A DNA stretch of 64,000 nt from the NCBI RefSeq assembly GCF_947503375.1, contig NZ_CANNDQ010000010.1, positions 1-64,000 on the forward strand. The letters run 5' to 3'. Numbering within the stretch: the first letter of the stretch is position 1; each line of letters starts with the position of its first letter. This document shows, piece by piece, positions 38,227 to 47,111 of this stretch. Position numbers and translations under genes: made by a program. This DNA comes from an uncultured Psychroserpens sp. (GTDB lineage Bacteria; Bacteroidota; Bacteroidia; Flavobacteriales; Flavobacteriaceae). The notes beneath the pieces were generated by a model. The model made no database searches. It worked only from the letters and a program-made list of their open reading frames with translations, and was not told the DNA's origin.

Positions 38227-38784
38227 ATGAAAACAATCTTTACTCTAGCTTTTCTTTTACTTATTACATCTTGCATTCCAATTAGAGTTGCTCCAAAAAT
38301 TGAGCATCAAAAAATAATGGTAGGCAAAAAATTTAGGCGCACACTTCCCAAAGCATATGTATTCATTTTTGAAGATCCGAAAGATGCCAATGAATTCTAT
38401 GATTATATAAACACTAAGTTTCAATTAAATAACTTTGATGTTGATTATGATGTACCTATACAACTGAATGGAAAACCGTATTACATGTCATTTTATGAAG
38501 CTGAAATTCCAACTAAAACTTTAAACTTAGCGCCAATAGTTGTTGATGCTGCCCTTGCTGTTAATCAACTAGATCCACTATTGATCGATCATCATATGTC
38601 TAGAGTTGGCACATGGTATGTAGCAATATCAATTTTAGATAAAGAGTCGAATAATTGTCTAGAACCAAATTATAAAGATAGAACTATAGTCATAGATTAT
38701 TTGAAATGCTTAAAGAACGAATACTTAACGACACATAATTACATAGAAATTCTATTTAAGAAGAAAAGCATTGAAGATTATTAA
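38227..38784 (+). CDS. Predicted lipoprotein of unknown function
   Basis: The start at 38227 (MKTIFTLAFLLLITSC) gives a lipoprotein signal with a plausible lipobox ITSC and the lipidated cysteine at residue 16; the ATG at 38203 would add eight charged residues before it. The mature protein of about 170 residues has strings FEDPKDANEFYDYINTKF and RTIVIDYLKCLKNEYL but no family I recognise. It follows the endonuclease gene by 50 bp and ends just before a strong bidirectional terminator. Probably an envelope lipoprotein. Confidence 0.75.
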   Translation: MKTIFTLAFLLLITSCIPIRVAPKIEHQKIMVGKKFRRTLPKAYVFIFEDPKDANEFYDYINTKFQLNNFDVDYDVPIQLNGKPYYMSFYEAEIPTKTLNLAPIVVDAALAVNQLDPLLIDHHMSRVGTWYVAISILDKESNNCLEPNYKDRTIVIDYLKCLKNEYLTTHNYIEILFKKKSIEDY

Positions 38785-38787
38785 AAT

Positions 38788-38823
38788 AAAAAGCCCTGAT
38801 GACTAACAAATCAGGGCTTTTCA
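38788..38823. terminator. Bidirectional terminator between the lipoprotein gene and the 47-residue gene
   Basis: A perfect 12-bp stem (38789-38800 with 38810-38821, core AGCCCTGAT) encloses a 9-base loop. It is flanked by an A-run and Ts, so it can end transcripts from both sides. Confidence 0.88.
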
Positions 38824-38827
38824 AAAT

Positions 38828-38971
38828 TTAGTTTTGAAGTGCTTCAAACTTCAAATTATTACAATGTATAACACTTAAAGCCTTAGAATAATTCAAAAGA
38901 AAATCAATTGTCTCTTCTTTTGGATTTAGGTTTTCTTTTTTTTGGGGACACTCAGAGTAAAGTTTTGCCAT
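38828..38971 (-). CDS. Small conserved protein (47 residues) downstream of the sigma factor
   Basis: The frame begins MAKLYSECPQKKENLNPKEE and continues TIDFLLNYSKALSVIHCNN to a TAA stop at 38828. I recall similar 45-50 residue proteins (MAKLYS..CP...ETI.FLLNYSK) in other Flavobacteriaceae, which supports a real gene; function is unknown. It lies 57 bp downstream of the ECF sigma gene on the same strand and ends five bases before the bidirectional terminator, so it may be the last gene of that transcript. It has no membrane or secretion signal. Confidence 0.72.
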   Translation of the reverse strand: MAKLYSECPQKKENLNPKEETIDFLLNYSKALSVIHCNNLKFEALQN

Positions 38972-39028
38972 TTTACGTTTTTTAGTTTGTTATAATCACA
39001 TAAACGCAACAAAACCATACTTATTGTA

Positions 39029-39613
39029 TTAATTTGTTAAAATTATATTATTCTTATCAATTACTTTCCTCAAGTTAATGAGCGCATAACGCATTCTACC
39101 TAAAGCTGTATTAATACTCACTCCTGTTCGTTCGGAAATTTCTTTAAAACTCATATCCTTGTACATACGCATCATAAGAACCTCTTTTTGATCTTCAGGA
39201 AGTTCTTCTATAAGCCTTCGTAAGTCACATTCTACTTGGTCTTTTATAATCCTTTTCTCAGCATTTAGAGACGGATCTCCTAGCACAGAAAAGATACTAA
39301 ACTCACCAGAATTATCAAATTTTGGCATTCTGTTATTCTTTCTAAAGTGATCAATAACTAAGTTATGAGAAATTCTCATGACCCAAGGCAAAAACTTACC
39401 TTCTTCATTGTACTTTCCAAGCTTTAAATTCTTAATCACTTTGATAAAAGCGTCTTGAAAAATATCTTCAGTAACATCTCTATCAAATACTTTAGAATAA
39501 ATAAAACTGTAAATTTTTTGCTTGTGTCTGTGAATTAATATAGAAAGAGCACTCTCGTCTCCATCGATATAATTTCTTACTAAAACAGCGTCTGTGATAA
39601 GTTCGTGTCTCAT
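39029..39613 (-). CDS. ECF-type RNA polymerase sigma factor
   Basis: The protein has 194 residues. Region 2 is present at about 25-95 (ALSILIHRHKQKIYSFIYSKV, DVTEDIFQDAFIKVIKNL, FLPWVMRISHNLVIDHFRK), followed by a short linker and region 4 (LPEDQKEVLMMRMYKDMSFKEISERTGVSINTALGRMRYALINLRKVI). Region 3 is lacking, as in extracytoplasmic-function sigma factors. No anti-sigma factor gene lies next to it; the only downstream same-strand gene is the 47-residue protein. It directs RNA polymerase to an unidentified promoter set. Confidence 0.92.
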   Translation of the reverse strand: MRHELITDAVLVRNYIDGDESALSILIHRHKQKIYSFIYSKVFDRDVTEDIFQDAFIKVIKNLKLGKYNEEGKFLPWVMRISHNLVIDHFRKNNRMPKFDNSGEFSIFSVLGDPSLNAEKRIIKDQVECDLRRLIEELPEDQKEVLMMRMYKDMSFKEISERTGVSINTALGRMRYALINLRKVIDKNNIILTN

Positions 39614-39811
39614 AATTATTACTTTAATGGCAAAGAAAAAATCTTAGCTTGGGGTTAAACTTTATAAAGTAATATTATGAAATAGGCATCTCTGTTTTAA
39701 CGGGTTATGTTTCCAAATATAACAACAATCATTCCGAAATTCCAAAAAAAAGTATTAAACTTTAACATTTTAATGTATAATAATCCATTTTACAAGATGA
39801 AATACTTATAG

Positions 39812-39819
39812 TATCTTTG
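39812..39819 (+). promoter_or_regulatory. Candidate -7 promoter box for uvrA
   Basis: TATCTTTG matches TAnnTTTG and lies 25 bp before the uvrA ATG. The expected -33 region has a T-run but no clear TTG. Confidence 0.55.
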
Positions 39820-39844
39820 CACATCTTAATTTGCTCAAACTCCT

Positions 39845-42631
39845 ATGAACACTAATATTTTAGATGTCAATCCTAAAGAAAATATCATCATCAAAGGCGC
39901 TAAACTGCATAATTTAAAAAATATTGATGTCGTAATTCCAAGACAAAAACTTGTCGTGATTACCGGATTATCAGGTTCAGGAAAATCCAGTTTAGCATTT
40001 GACACATTGTATGCTGAAGGACAAAGACGCTATGTTGAGAGTCTTTCTAGCTACGCAAGACAATTTTTGGGTAGACTTAATAAACCTAAGGTAGACTTTA
40101 TTAAAGGTATTGCTCCTGCAATAGCTATAGAACAAAAAGTAAACTCAACTAATCCTAGGTCAACAGTTGGTACTTCTACAGAAATATACGACTATTTAAA
40201 ATTATTATTTGCTAGAATAGGAAAGACTTACTCTCCTATCTCTGGCAATCTCGTAAAAAAGCATCGTACTAAAGACGTTTTAGATCTTATAAGAACATAT
40301 AATGAGCGTGAAAAGCTATTATTGATTTCTCCTATTATTTTAGAAGAAGGTAGAACAATGAACGATAAACTCAATGTACTAAAACAGCAAGGTTATGCAA
40401 GAGTAAAGCATAAAAATGATGTATTAAGAATTGATGACGCCATCGAAAAAGATTTGAAAAAAGACCTCTTTTTGGTTGTAGATCGAATTGTAGTGAAGCA
40501 TGAAGACGATTTCTATAATCGGTTAGCAGACGCCATAGAAACTGCTTTTTTTGAAGGTAAAGGCACATGCTTTATTGAAGCCATTTCTGATGGTAAAAAA
40601 CATGAATTCAATAATAGGTTTGAATTAGATGGAATGTCTTTTTTAGAACCTAATGTTCACTTGTTTAGTTTTAATAACCCATATGGCGCTTGTTCAAAAT
40701 GTGAAGGTTATGGTGATGTTATAGGCATTGATGAAGACTTAGTCATTCCTAATACTGGACTTTCTATATACGATAATGCCATTTTTCCATGGCGTGGAGA
40801 AAGTATGAGTTGGTATCGTGATCAATTGGTAAACAATTCTCATAAATTTGATTTTCCAATCCATAAACCATTCTTCGAGCTAACACAAGAGCAAAAACAG
40901 TTAGTCTGGGATGGCAATCAATACTTTGAGGGCTTAAATTCATTCTTTTCCGAACTTGAGTCTAAAGCATACAAAATTCAAAACCGTGTAATGCTATCAC
41001 GTTACAGAGGCAAAACCAAATGTAATGTATGTAACGGAAAACGCTTACGTGACGAAGCAAATTATGTTAAAATTGCGAATACTACCATTACAGATTTAGT
41101 AGAAAAGCCGTTACATAAACTCATAAACTTCTTCAAACAGATAGAACTTAATGATCATGATACTAAAATTGCTGAACGTTTGCTAAAGGAAATCACTAAT
41201 AGACTTTCCTTCTTGTCAAACGTAGGCCTTGATTATTTGACCTTAAACAGAAAGTCAAATACATTGTCAGGTGGTGAAAGTCAACGTATAAACTTAGCAA
41301 CATCATTAGGTAGTAGTTTGGTAGGGTCAATGTATATTCTTGATGAACCAAGTATAGGACTTCACCCAAAAGACACAGAAAAGCTTATTAAAGTTTTAAA
41401 AGCATTACGTGATATAGGCAATACTGTTATCGTTGTAGAACACGATGAAGATATTATGCAAGCCGCAGACGAAATTATTGATATCGGTCCTGAAGCTGGA
41501 ACTCTTGGAGGTCAAGTCGTTGCAGTAGGTTCTTATAATGATATTTTAGTTTCACAATCATTAACAGCCAAATACCTAAATGGAAGTCTGGAAATTGAAG
41601 TTCCTAAAAAACGTAGAACATCAAAATATCATATAGATATTGTCGGTGCTAGAGAAAATAATCTTCAAAATATTGATGTGCATTTTCCTCTAGAAATGCT
41701 AACTGTAGTTACAGGTGTTTCTGGTAGTGGAAAAAGTACTTTGGTAAAAAAGATTCTATTTCCAGCTTTACAAAAAAAAATAACGGATTTTGGTGATAAA
41801 CCAGGTCAATTTACCGACCTAAAAGGTAACTTTAGTACCATTAAGCATATTGAATTTGTAGATCAAAATCCTATTGGTCGTTCATCAAGATCTAACCCTG
41901 TTACCTACATAAAAGCATATGATGAAATTAGAGCATTATATGCCAGCCAAAAATTAAGTAAAATTAGAAATTATCAAGCCAAACATTTTAGCTTTAATGT
42001 AGATGGTGGTCGTTGTGAAACTTGTAAAGGCGAAGGTGAAGTTACCATTGAGATGCAATTCATGGCAGATGTACATCTTACCTGCGAAACCTGTAACGGT
42101 AAACGCTTTAAAAAGGAAGTCCTAGAAGTCTCATTCTTTGATAAAACCATAGATGACATCTTAAACCTTACAATTGATGAGGCTATCGGTTTTTTTAAAG
42201 CAAATAATCAAACTAAAATTCAAAATAAATTACAACCTCTTCAAGATGTAGGTTTAGGTTATGTAACTTTAGGACAAAGCTCTTCTACCCTTTCAGGTGG
42301 AGAAGCTCAACGTATTAAACTAGCATCATTTTTGGGTAAAGGAAGTAAAAGTGATAATGCATTGTTCATTTTTGATGAACCTACTACTGGTTTGCACTTT
42401 CATGATATTAAAAAATTGCTTAAATCGTTTCAGGCATTAATCACTAAAGGACACTCAATTATTGTTATTGAGCATAACATCGATCTTATTAAGTGTGCCG
42501 ATTATGTTATAGATCTTGGACCTGAAGGAGGCGAACGAGGCGGACAACTTATTGCGCAAGGTACACCTGAAGAAATTATAAAAAATAAAAGTTCTATTAC
42601 TGGACAATTTTTAAAAGAAAAACTAAAATAG
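39845..42631 (+). CDS. uvrA: UvrABC excinuclease subunit A
   Basis: The protein has 928 residues, close to the usual ~940. There are two ABC ATPase halves. The first has Walker A GLSGSGKSS (41-49), a signature LSGGESQRINLA and Walker B MYILDEPSIGLHP. The second has Walker A GVSGSGKST, signature LSGGEAQRIKLA and Walker B LFIFDEPTTGLH. Zinc modules are visible as CSKCEGYGDV with CNVCNGKRL, and CETCKGEGEV with CETCNGKRF. It recognises DNA lesions with UvrB in nucleotide excision repair. It is monocistronic here, with a candidate promoter immediately upstream. Confidence 0.98.
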   Translation: MNTNILDVNPKENIIIKGAKLHNLKNIDVVIPRQKLVVITGLSGSGKSSLAFDTLYAEGQRRYVESLSSYARQFLGRLNKPKVDFIKGIAPAIAIEQKVNSTNPRSTVGTSTEIYDYLKLLFARIGKTYSPISGNLVKKHRTKDVLDLIRTYNEREKLLLISPIILEEGRTMNDKLNVLKQQGYARVKHKNDVLRIDDAIEKDLKKDLFLVVDRIVVKHEDDFYNRLADAIETAFFEGKGTCFIEAISDGKKHEFNNRFELDGMSFLEPNVHLFSFNNPYGACSKCEGYGDVIGIDEDLVIPNTGLSIYDNAIFPWRGESMSWYRDQLVNNSHKFDFPIHKPFFELTQEQKQLVWDGNQYFEGLNSFFSELESKAYKIQNRVMLSRYRGKTKCNVCNGKRLRDEANYVKIANTTITDLVEKPLHKLINFFKQIELNDHDTKIAERLLKEITNRLSFLSNVGLDYLTLNRKSNTLSGGESQRINLATSLGSSLVGSMYILDEPSIGLHPKDTEKLIKVLKALRDIGNTVIVVEHDEDIMQAADEIIDIGPEAGTLGGQVVAVGSYNDILVSQSLTAKYLNGSLEIEVPKKRRTSKYHIDIVGARENNLQNIDVHFPLEMLTVVTGVSGSGKSTLVKKILFPALQKKITDFGDKPGQFTDLKGNFSTIKHIEFVDQNPIGRSSRSNPVTYIKAYDEIRALYASQKLSKIRNYQAKHFSFNVDGGRCETCKGEGEVTIEMQFMADVHLTCETCNGKRFKKEVLEVSFFDKTIDDILNLTIDEAIGFFKANNQTKIQNKLQPLQDVGLGYVTLGQSSSTLSGGEAQRIKLASFLGKGSKSDNALFIFDEPTTGLHFHDIKKLLKSFQALITKGHSIIVIEHNIDLIKCADYVIDLGPEGGERGGQLIAQGTPEEIIKNKSSITGQFLKEKLK

Positions 42632-42640
42632 TAAAATCAT

Positions 42641-43672
42641 TTAATTTTTATTCTCGATTCTATTCAAGTTTTGTTCTATGAATTTTTGAGGTGTTATTCC
42701 TATTTCACGCTTAAAAGCTGCATAAAATGCTGATGGTGTATTAAACCCTACACTGTACGCTATACCTTCGATTGTGTAATTGGTCGTACCAAACTCTTCA
42801 AGCTCTTTTTTAAGTTCTTCAACACGATAATAATTTACAAATTCAGGAAAGGTCTTCCCATATGTTTTATTTATGGCCTGAGAAATTAAATAAACTGGTT
42901 GATCGATATGGGCAGAAAGCTTTGTTAACGTAAGTTTTGGGTCTCTGTAGATTCTTTCTTCCTTAAAGCTAAAGTTAATAGCTTCTATAACCCCTTTGAT
43001 TCGCTCAACTGAGATGTGCTTGGTTTTGTTTAATCTGGTCTTCTTAACTGTAAATATAGTCAACCTATAATTGAGCACATATAATACAATTACTGCTATT
43101 ATTGTACCTATCAAATACATATTAATAGTTTGAGAAAATAGTTGAATAACAAAAGTCATCCAAATCATAGTCACACCAATCAAAACTGTTTTACTCAATA
43201 CAAATGATGCATTTTTTTCTTTTAGTTTATTATGAGATCTATAAAGATGCCAAGCGCATAAAATATACGCAGTTAGCATAAACGTGCCCGACCAAAATAA
43301 AAATGTCAATTGCTCTATAGTCAATTGCCAACCAACACATACTGCAATTAGAGATGGTAATAAATGTAAGTAGTTGGTTAATTTTATAACTCCATCTTTT
43401 GTTTCACTTTTTGTAAAGAATAACAAAAATGGACCTATAGCTAGCTTTCCCATTAACCCAATTGAAATGTAAAAAGGAGAAATATCATAGAATAGATAAA
43501 AAAATATAGACTTACTTATTCTGAGTGCTAGTGCAATTAACAATAATGAAATGAAAATATTTCCATATGGATTAAATGGTTTACGTTTTAAAAACAAAAA
43601 CACAAGAAATAATGCATTAACTATTGCGATCAAACAAAAAACCGAAATCCATATACTAAATGAATTAATCAT
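42641..43672 (-). CDS. AraC-type transcriptional regulator with N-terminal membrane domain
   Basis: The protein has 343 residues. The first ~220 residues hold about seven hydrophobic helices (for example FSIWISVFCLIAIVNALFLVFLFL and IIAVIVLYVLNYRLTIFTV). The C-terminal ~110 residues are an AraC/XylS double helix-turn-helix: LTKLSAHIDQPVYLISQAINKTYGKTFPEFVNYYRVEE, then YTIEGIAYSVGFNTPSAFYAAFKREIGITPQKF. This layout is common in Flavobacteriia and implies a membrane-tethered regulator that senses an unknown signal. It is divergent from the DUF2911 gene (147 bp between starts), a possible target. It converges with uvrA with a 9-bp gap. Confidence 0.88.
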   Translation of the reverse strand: MINSFSIWISVFCLIAIVNALFLVFLFLKRKPFNPYGNIFISLLLIALALRISKSIFFYLFYDISPFYISIGLMGKLAIGPFLLFFTKSETKDGVIKLTNYLHLLPSLIAVCVGWQLTIEQLTFLFWSGTFMLTAYILCAWHLYRSHNKLKEKNASFVLSKTVLIGVTMIWMTFVIQLFSQTINMYLIGTIIAVIVLYVLNYRLTIFTVKKTRLNKTKHISVERIKGVIEAINFSFKEERIYRDPKLTLTKLSAHIDQPVYLISQAINKTYGKTFPEFVNYYRVEELKKELEEFGTTNYTIEGIAYSVGFNTPSAFYAAFKREIGITPQKFIEQNLNRIENKN

Positions 43673-43819
43673 AAGTCAATTTTAAATAACGGAGTAAATC
43701 TAGTTGATAAATTAAATAAAAGATAAAAATTTATTAGTTATTCTATTCAGATTTAATGAATCAAGAGGCTTAAAAACAGTATAAATGATAGTTTTAGCGC
43801 AACTATAAATTTTCACCTT

Positions 43820-44920
43820 ATGCTAAAAAGATTCCTTATTATCGGTTCACTTTTATTAATTACAAATTCTGCATTTCCGCAGTTTCATACATTAAAAATA
43901 CCTCAAAGAAGCAATCAAGTTATCGAGTCACAGCGATTGGCTGTTACAGATATCACTATCAATTATAGTAGTCCGTCAGTCAATAATCGAGACGTTTGGA
44001 ACGACACAAATGTCATTCCACAATCTGGAAATCCAATACCATGGAGAGCTGGTGCCAATATGAATACAACCATAGCATTTAATACAAACGTAAAAATTGA
44101 AGGAAAAACACTTGAAGCAGGCACATATGGTTTACATGTTATTCCAAAAGGGGACACATACACACTTCTATTTGCCCACAACAGTAATCAATGGGGAAGT
44201 TATTATCTAGATATTGAAAAAGACGTAAGCCTTAGTATAGATGTTAAAGCTGAACCATGTGCTTTTAGTGAAAAAATGGATTTTGAATTTTTAGATTGGA
44301 CTAAAAACTCTGTGAAAATTGGTTTAGAATGGGCTGAAAAAAGAATTCCTTTTAACGTCTCTATAGATCTTAATGAAACTGTTCTAGCAAGCTTTAGAGA
44401 TGAATTAAGAGGCATAAATACCTATCATTGGCAAGCATGGGACGATGCGGCAAATTGGTGCTTAAACCAAAATACAAATCTAGAAGAGGCCTTAGAATGG
44501 GCTAACAGATCTATAAATGGTGGTTACAACGGTTTTGCTTCAAATGAAAACTTCACTAACACGTCTACCAAACTAAAATTACTAAAGAAATTGAACAGAA
44601 CTGAGGAAGCAAATAAAACAGTACAACGTTTGGCATTGTTAGACTACAAAGATTATGAAGCTTATGACCTAAGTAGATATTTTCTGGAAAATGAATCATT
44701 TGTAGAAGCCAAAGCCATAGCTACTGCTGCAAACAAAAAACACCCAAAAGTTTGGTTCTTACTTTTAAATGAAAGTATTGCAGATTATTTCTTAGGAAAC
44801 AGCCAACAAGCAATTAAATCTATTAATAAATTTAAGTCGCTAGTTCCTGAAGGTTATCAATCACGTATTGAAGAGATCATTGGCGAAATGAAGGCTAAAA
44901 CATACGGCTTACCAAAATAA
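43820..44920 (+). CDS. DUF2911-family secreted protein with TPR-like C-terminus
   Basis: The protein has 366 residues. The signal peptide (MLKRFLIIGSLLLITNSAFPQ) is followed by a DUF2911 domain (about 25-180): SQRLAVTDITINYSSPSVNNRDVW, PWRAGANMNTTIAFNTNVKIEGK, AGTYGLHVIPKGDTYTLLFAHN. The C-terminal half is helical with TPR-like pairs (LEEALEWANRSINGGYNGFASNENF, NKTVQRLALLDYKDYEAYDLSRYFLE). It is exported, probably to the periplasm; function unknown. It is divergent from the membrane AraC-type regulator and ends one base before the converging DUF3667 gene. Confidence 0.87.
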   Translation: MLKRFLIIGSLLLITNSAFPQFHTLKIPQRSNQVIESQRLAVTDITINYSSPSVNNRDVWNDTNVIPQSGNPIPWRAGANMNTTIAFNTNVKIEGKTLEAGTYGLHVIPKGDTYTLLFAHNSNQWGSYYLDIEKDVSLSIDVKAEPCAFSEKMDFEFLDWTKNSVKIGLEWAEKRIPFNVSIDLNETVLASFRDELRGINTYHWQAWDDAANWCLNQNTNLEEALEWANRSINGGYNGFASNENFTNTSTKLKLLKKLNRTEEANKTVQRLALLDYKDYEAYDLSRYFLENESFVEAKAIATAANKKHPKVWFLLLNESIADYFLGNSQQAIKSINKFKSLVPEGYQSRIEEIIGEMKAKTYGLPK

Positions 44921-44921
44921 G

Positions 44922-45980
44922 CTAGTAGAATAAAAATGCAAATACAGCTAGTATGGCTACTGTTGATGGTATAACTATTGCTATAAACGAAAAAGTAGCA
45001 ACACCACATTTAATAAAACTTAAAATCCAACCTTGACCGTAGAATCGTTTTAAAGCTATGTATAGGTAAATGAAAGTAGACGTTGCTATGAGAAAGTCTA
45101 TCGAATCAGAAATATCATAAATCATATTTATACCAAAAATGATGCTGAAAACCGTAAATAAAAATGAAAAATAATAGAAACTAAACACCAAATGATGTGC
45201 ATAATGGCCTTTCTTTCTATAAAGCAGTTTTATAATAAAAGCAAAAATTGGCAATAAGAAAAATAAAGCAATAGGTATGGTGTCATAAAATGCACCAAGT
45301 ATGTTTCCACCATCTCTAGTTCTATAAAATTTCAAAGCTTGCGCATAAGCTTTTTTTGTCATCCAATTATCGTCATCTTTCATTCCCATAGCTTTATATA
45401 TTTCGGCATTTTGAGCATTTATTTTAATTAATGAATCAACCTTCTTTTCATTAAATCCAAACGATAAATTCTCTTCTCCAAATTCTTCAGACGCAACAAT
45501 TGAATCAATTTCCTTATCGTTTACACCTATTAATGCTTGATTCTGTTCTAGGGTCTCCTTGAGCTTAGCTCTAGTGATCGAATCTGCTTTGTGCATATCA
45601 ACAGAATCAATTAAATTGACCTTATCTTTTTCAAGGGTCTTGTGCAATGCTGTATTAAGTGCATCGGTATGTTTTCTGGCTGTAAAGGAAAAAAGAAAAA
45701 AGAAAATTACAGAAACAAATAGATACATTTGAGCTGGATGCAAATACAATAAACGCTTCCCTTCTAAAAACTTTCTAGCCAAATAACCTGGCTTTGTCAT
45801 TAAAGGAATGAAACTCTTTAAAAATCGCGCATCAAAGGAAAAATAGTTGCTTATGGTGTTGTAAAACAGTACGCCAATAGTAAGCTTGTCATTGGTTTTT
45901 TGCCCGCAATTAGGACAAAACTCAAATTGCGATTCAAGCTTAGATTCACAATTTTGACACTGTAATGCCTTCTCCTCCAT
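44922..45980 (-). CDS. DUF3667 membrane protein with zinc ribbon
   Basis: The protein has 352 residues. An N-terminal zinc ribbon, CQNC...CPNCGQ (about 8-26), is followed by the DUF3667 signature (LARKFLEGKRLLYLHPAQMYLFVSVIFFFLF), a charged helical segment of about 130 residues, and four C-terminal membrane helices (YDTIPIALFFLLPIFAFIIKLLY, HLVFSFYYFSFLFTVFSIIFGI, DFLIATSTFIYLYIAL, FSFIAIVIPSTVAILAVFAFLFY). Inner-membrane protein of unknown function, common in Bacteroidota. Confidence 0.88.
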   Translation of the reverse strand: MEEKALQCQNCESKLESQFEFCPNCGQKTNDKLTIGVLFYNTISNYFSFDARFLKSFIPLMTKPGYLARKFLEGKRLLYLHPAQMYLFVSVIFFFLFSFTARKHTDALNTALHKTLEKDKVNLIDSVDMHKADSITRAKLKETLEQNQALIGVNDKEIDSIVASEEFGEENLSFGFNEKKVDSLIKINAQNAEIYKAMGMKDDDNWMTKKAYAQALKFYRTRDGGNILGAFYDTIPIALFFLLPIFAFIIKLLYRKKGHYAHHLVFSFYYFSFLFTVFSIIFGINMIYDISDSIDFLIATSTFIYLYIALKRFYGQGWILSFIKCGVATFSFIAIVIPSTVAILAVFAFLFY

Positions 45981-46133
45981 AAGCTGAGTTTGGTTAGTGA
46001 TATAAAAATACTAAAAATAAAGATTCATTATCACAATTATAAATGATCTCTTACAACTCGAAATAGAATCAATCATTAAAAGACTACTAAACAAAAACAA
46101 ATAAGAATCTGTATTTCAGCTGTTTATAGTTTT

Positions 46134-46149
46134 TGGCACAGCTCTTGTT
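46134..46149 (+). promoter_or_regulatory. Sigma-54-like -24/-12 promoter for the 46229 gene
   Basis: TGGCACA (46134-46140), four bases, then TTGTT (46145-46149). This keeps the invariant GG and has the 12-base GG-to-G spacing of RpoN promoters; the -12 GC is GT here. The predicted start of transcription is near 46160, about 70 bp before the ATG. The same element precedes the next, paralogous gene. Confidence 0.68.
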
Positions 46150-46228
46150 TAGTCCTTAATCAAATAGCGTAAGCCGAAAAACTTTCAAATGAGTTGTAAG
46201 TGAAGGCAAATCTAAAAACCTATAAATT

Positions 46229-46912
46229 ATGAAAAAGCAATTACTTTTTATTGCAGCGATGTTAATAGGATTAACATCAGCAACAGCTACAACAGCAGGA
46301 CATGCTGTTTCCGATAGGGAAGATTTAAATGTATCATCACGCTATCGTTTTGCAGAGCCAATAGTGTTCATTGAACGTGGTGTAGAATTTATGATCTTTC
46401 CAGATGGAAGCTTTGATTTCAATACAGAAATTCAAAACAATGTTTCTCAAATGTACTACAGAAGAAACTCTAGAAGACATTCTGTAAACACTACTTATGG
46501 AGCTCCAGGAATGGTTAACAGAGTGTATTACACAAACACTAGACCTAGAGGCGTAATCATTACTCACGATAGTAATGGACAAGTACGCAGAATTGGCAAT
46601 GTATTCCTCAACTATGATAGACGTGGTCGAATAAAACGAGTTGGATCAGTCTACATGAGTTACCAAAGAGGTAGCGGACTTTTAAGACAAGTTGGTGGAT
46701 TACGAGTTAATTATAATCGTTGGGGAGAAATCGTACATATCTCTGGTGTGGTTAACCAATACAATACTGAACTGAATTGTGGTGTTGGATCTGGACTTGG
46801 ACTAGGAAATTATCATCCAAACGATTTTGATGATCTAGACGACTATGACAATAATTTTTATTACTACAGAAAAAATGGAAAAATAAAAAAGAGTAAAAAA
46901 ATAAAACGATAA
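46229..46912 (+). CDS. Secreted protein of unknown function (paralogue of 47112)
   Basis: The protein has 227 residues. A signal peptide (MKKQLLFIAAMLIGLTSATA) is followed by FAEPIVFIERGVEFMIFPDGSFDFNTEI, a motif shared with the downstream neighbour (FIFVEGGVEFSVFPDGQFDFYM). Then come three beta-hairpin-like repeats of the form RRIGNVFLNYDRRGRI, KRVGSVYMSYQRGSGL, RQVGGLRVNYNRWGEI. The C-terminus is acidic (DFDDLDDYDNN), then basic (KKSKKIKR). Predicted periplasmic or envelope protein. A sigma-54-like promoter lies upstream and a terminator follows, so it is monocistronic. Confidence 0.8.
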   Translation: MKKQLLFIAAMLIGLTSATATTAGHAVSDREDLNVSSRYRFAEPIVFIERGVEFMIFPDGSFDFNTEIQNNVSQMYYRRNSRRHSVNTTYGAPGMVNRVYYTNTRPRGVIITHDSNGQVRRIGNVFLNYDRRGRIKRVGSVYMSYQRGSGLLRQVGGLRVNYNRWGEIVHISGVVNQYNTELNCGVGSGLGLGNYHPNDFDDLDDYDNNFYYYRKNGKIKKSKKIKR

Positions 46913-46949
46913 AAAGTTCATTCCCTAAATACTAAGATGAACTTACACA

Positions 46950-46985
46950 ATCCCAAAGTGCTTCCCCAAGCCTTTGGGATTTTTA
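46950..46985 (+). terminator. Intrinsic terminator after the 46229 gene
   Basis: A nine-bp perfect stem, ATCCCAAAG (46950-46958) with CTTTGGGAT (46972-46980), encloses a 13-base loop and is followed by a T-tract. Confidence 0.88.
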
Positions 46986-47060
46986 ATTTATTTTAAAAAA
47001 ATAAAACATAAAGCTTCTATACAAAGCTCTTTTGTTTGACTATCAGTATATTATATTTTT

Positions 47061-47076
47061 TGGCACACTAATTGTT
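47061..47076 (+). promoter_or_regulatory. Sigma-54-like -24/-12 promoter for the 47112 gene
   Basis: TGGCACA (47061-47067), four bases, then TTGTT (47072-47076). The -24 heptamer, spacing and -12 pentamer are identical to those of the element before the 46229 paralogue. The predicted transcription start is near 47087, about 25 bp before the ATG. Confidence 0.68.
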
Positions 47077-47111
47077 TTAGAGTAATTGTATTAACAAAAA
47101 CCCTTACGATT

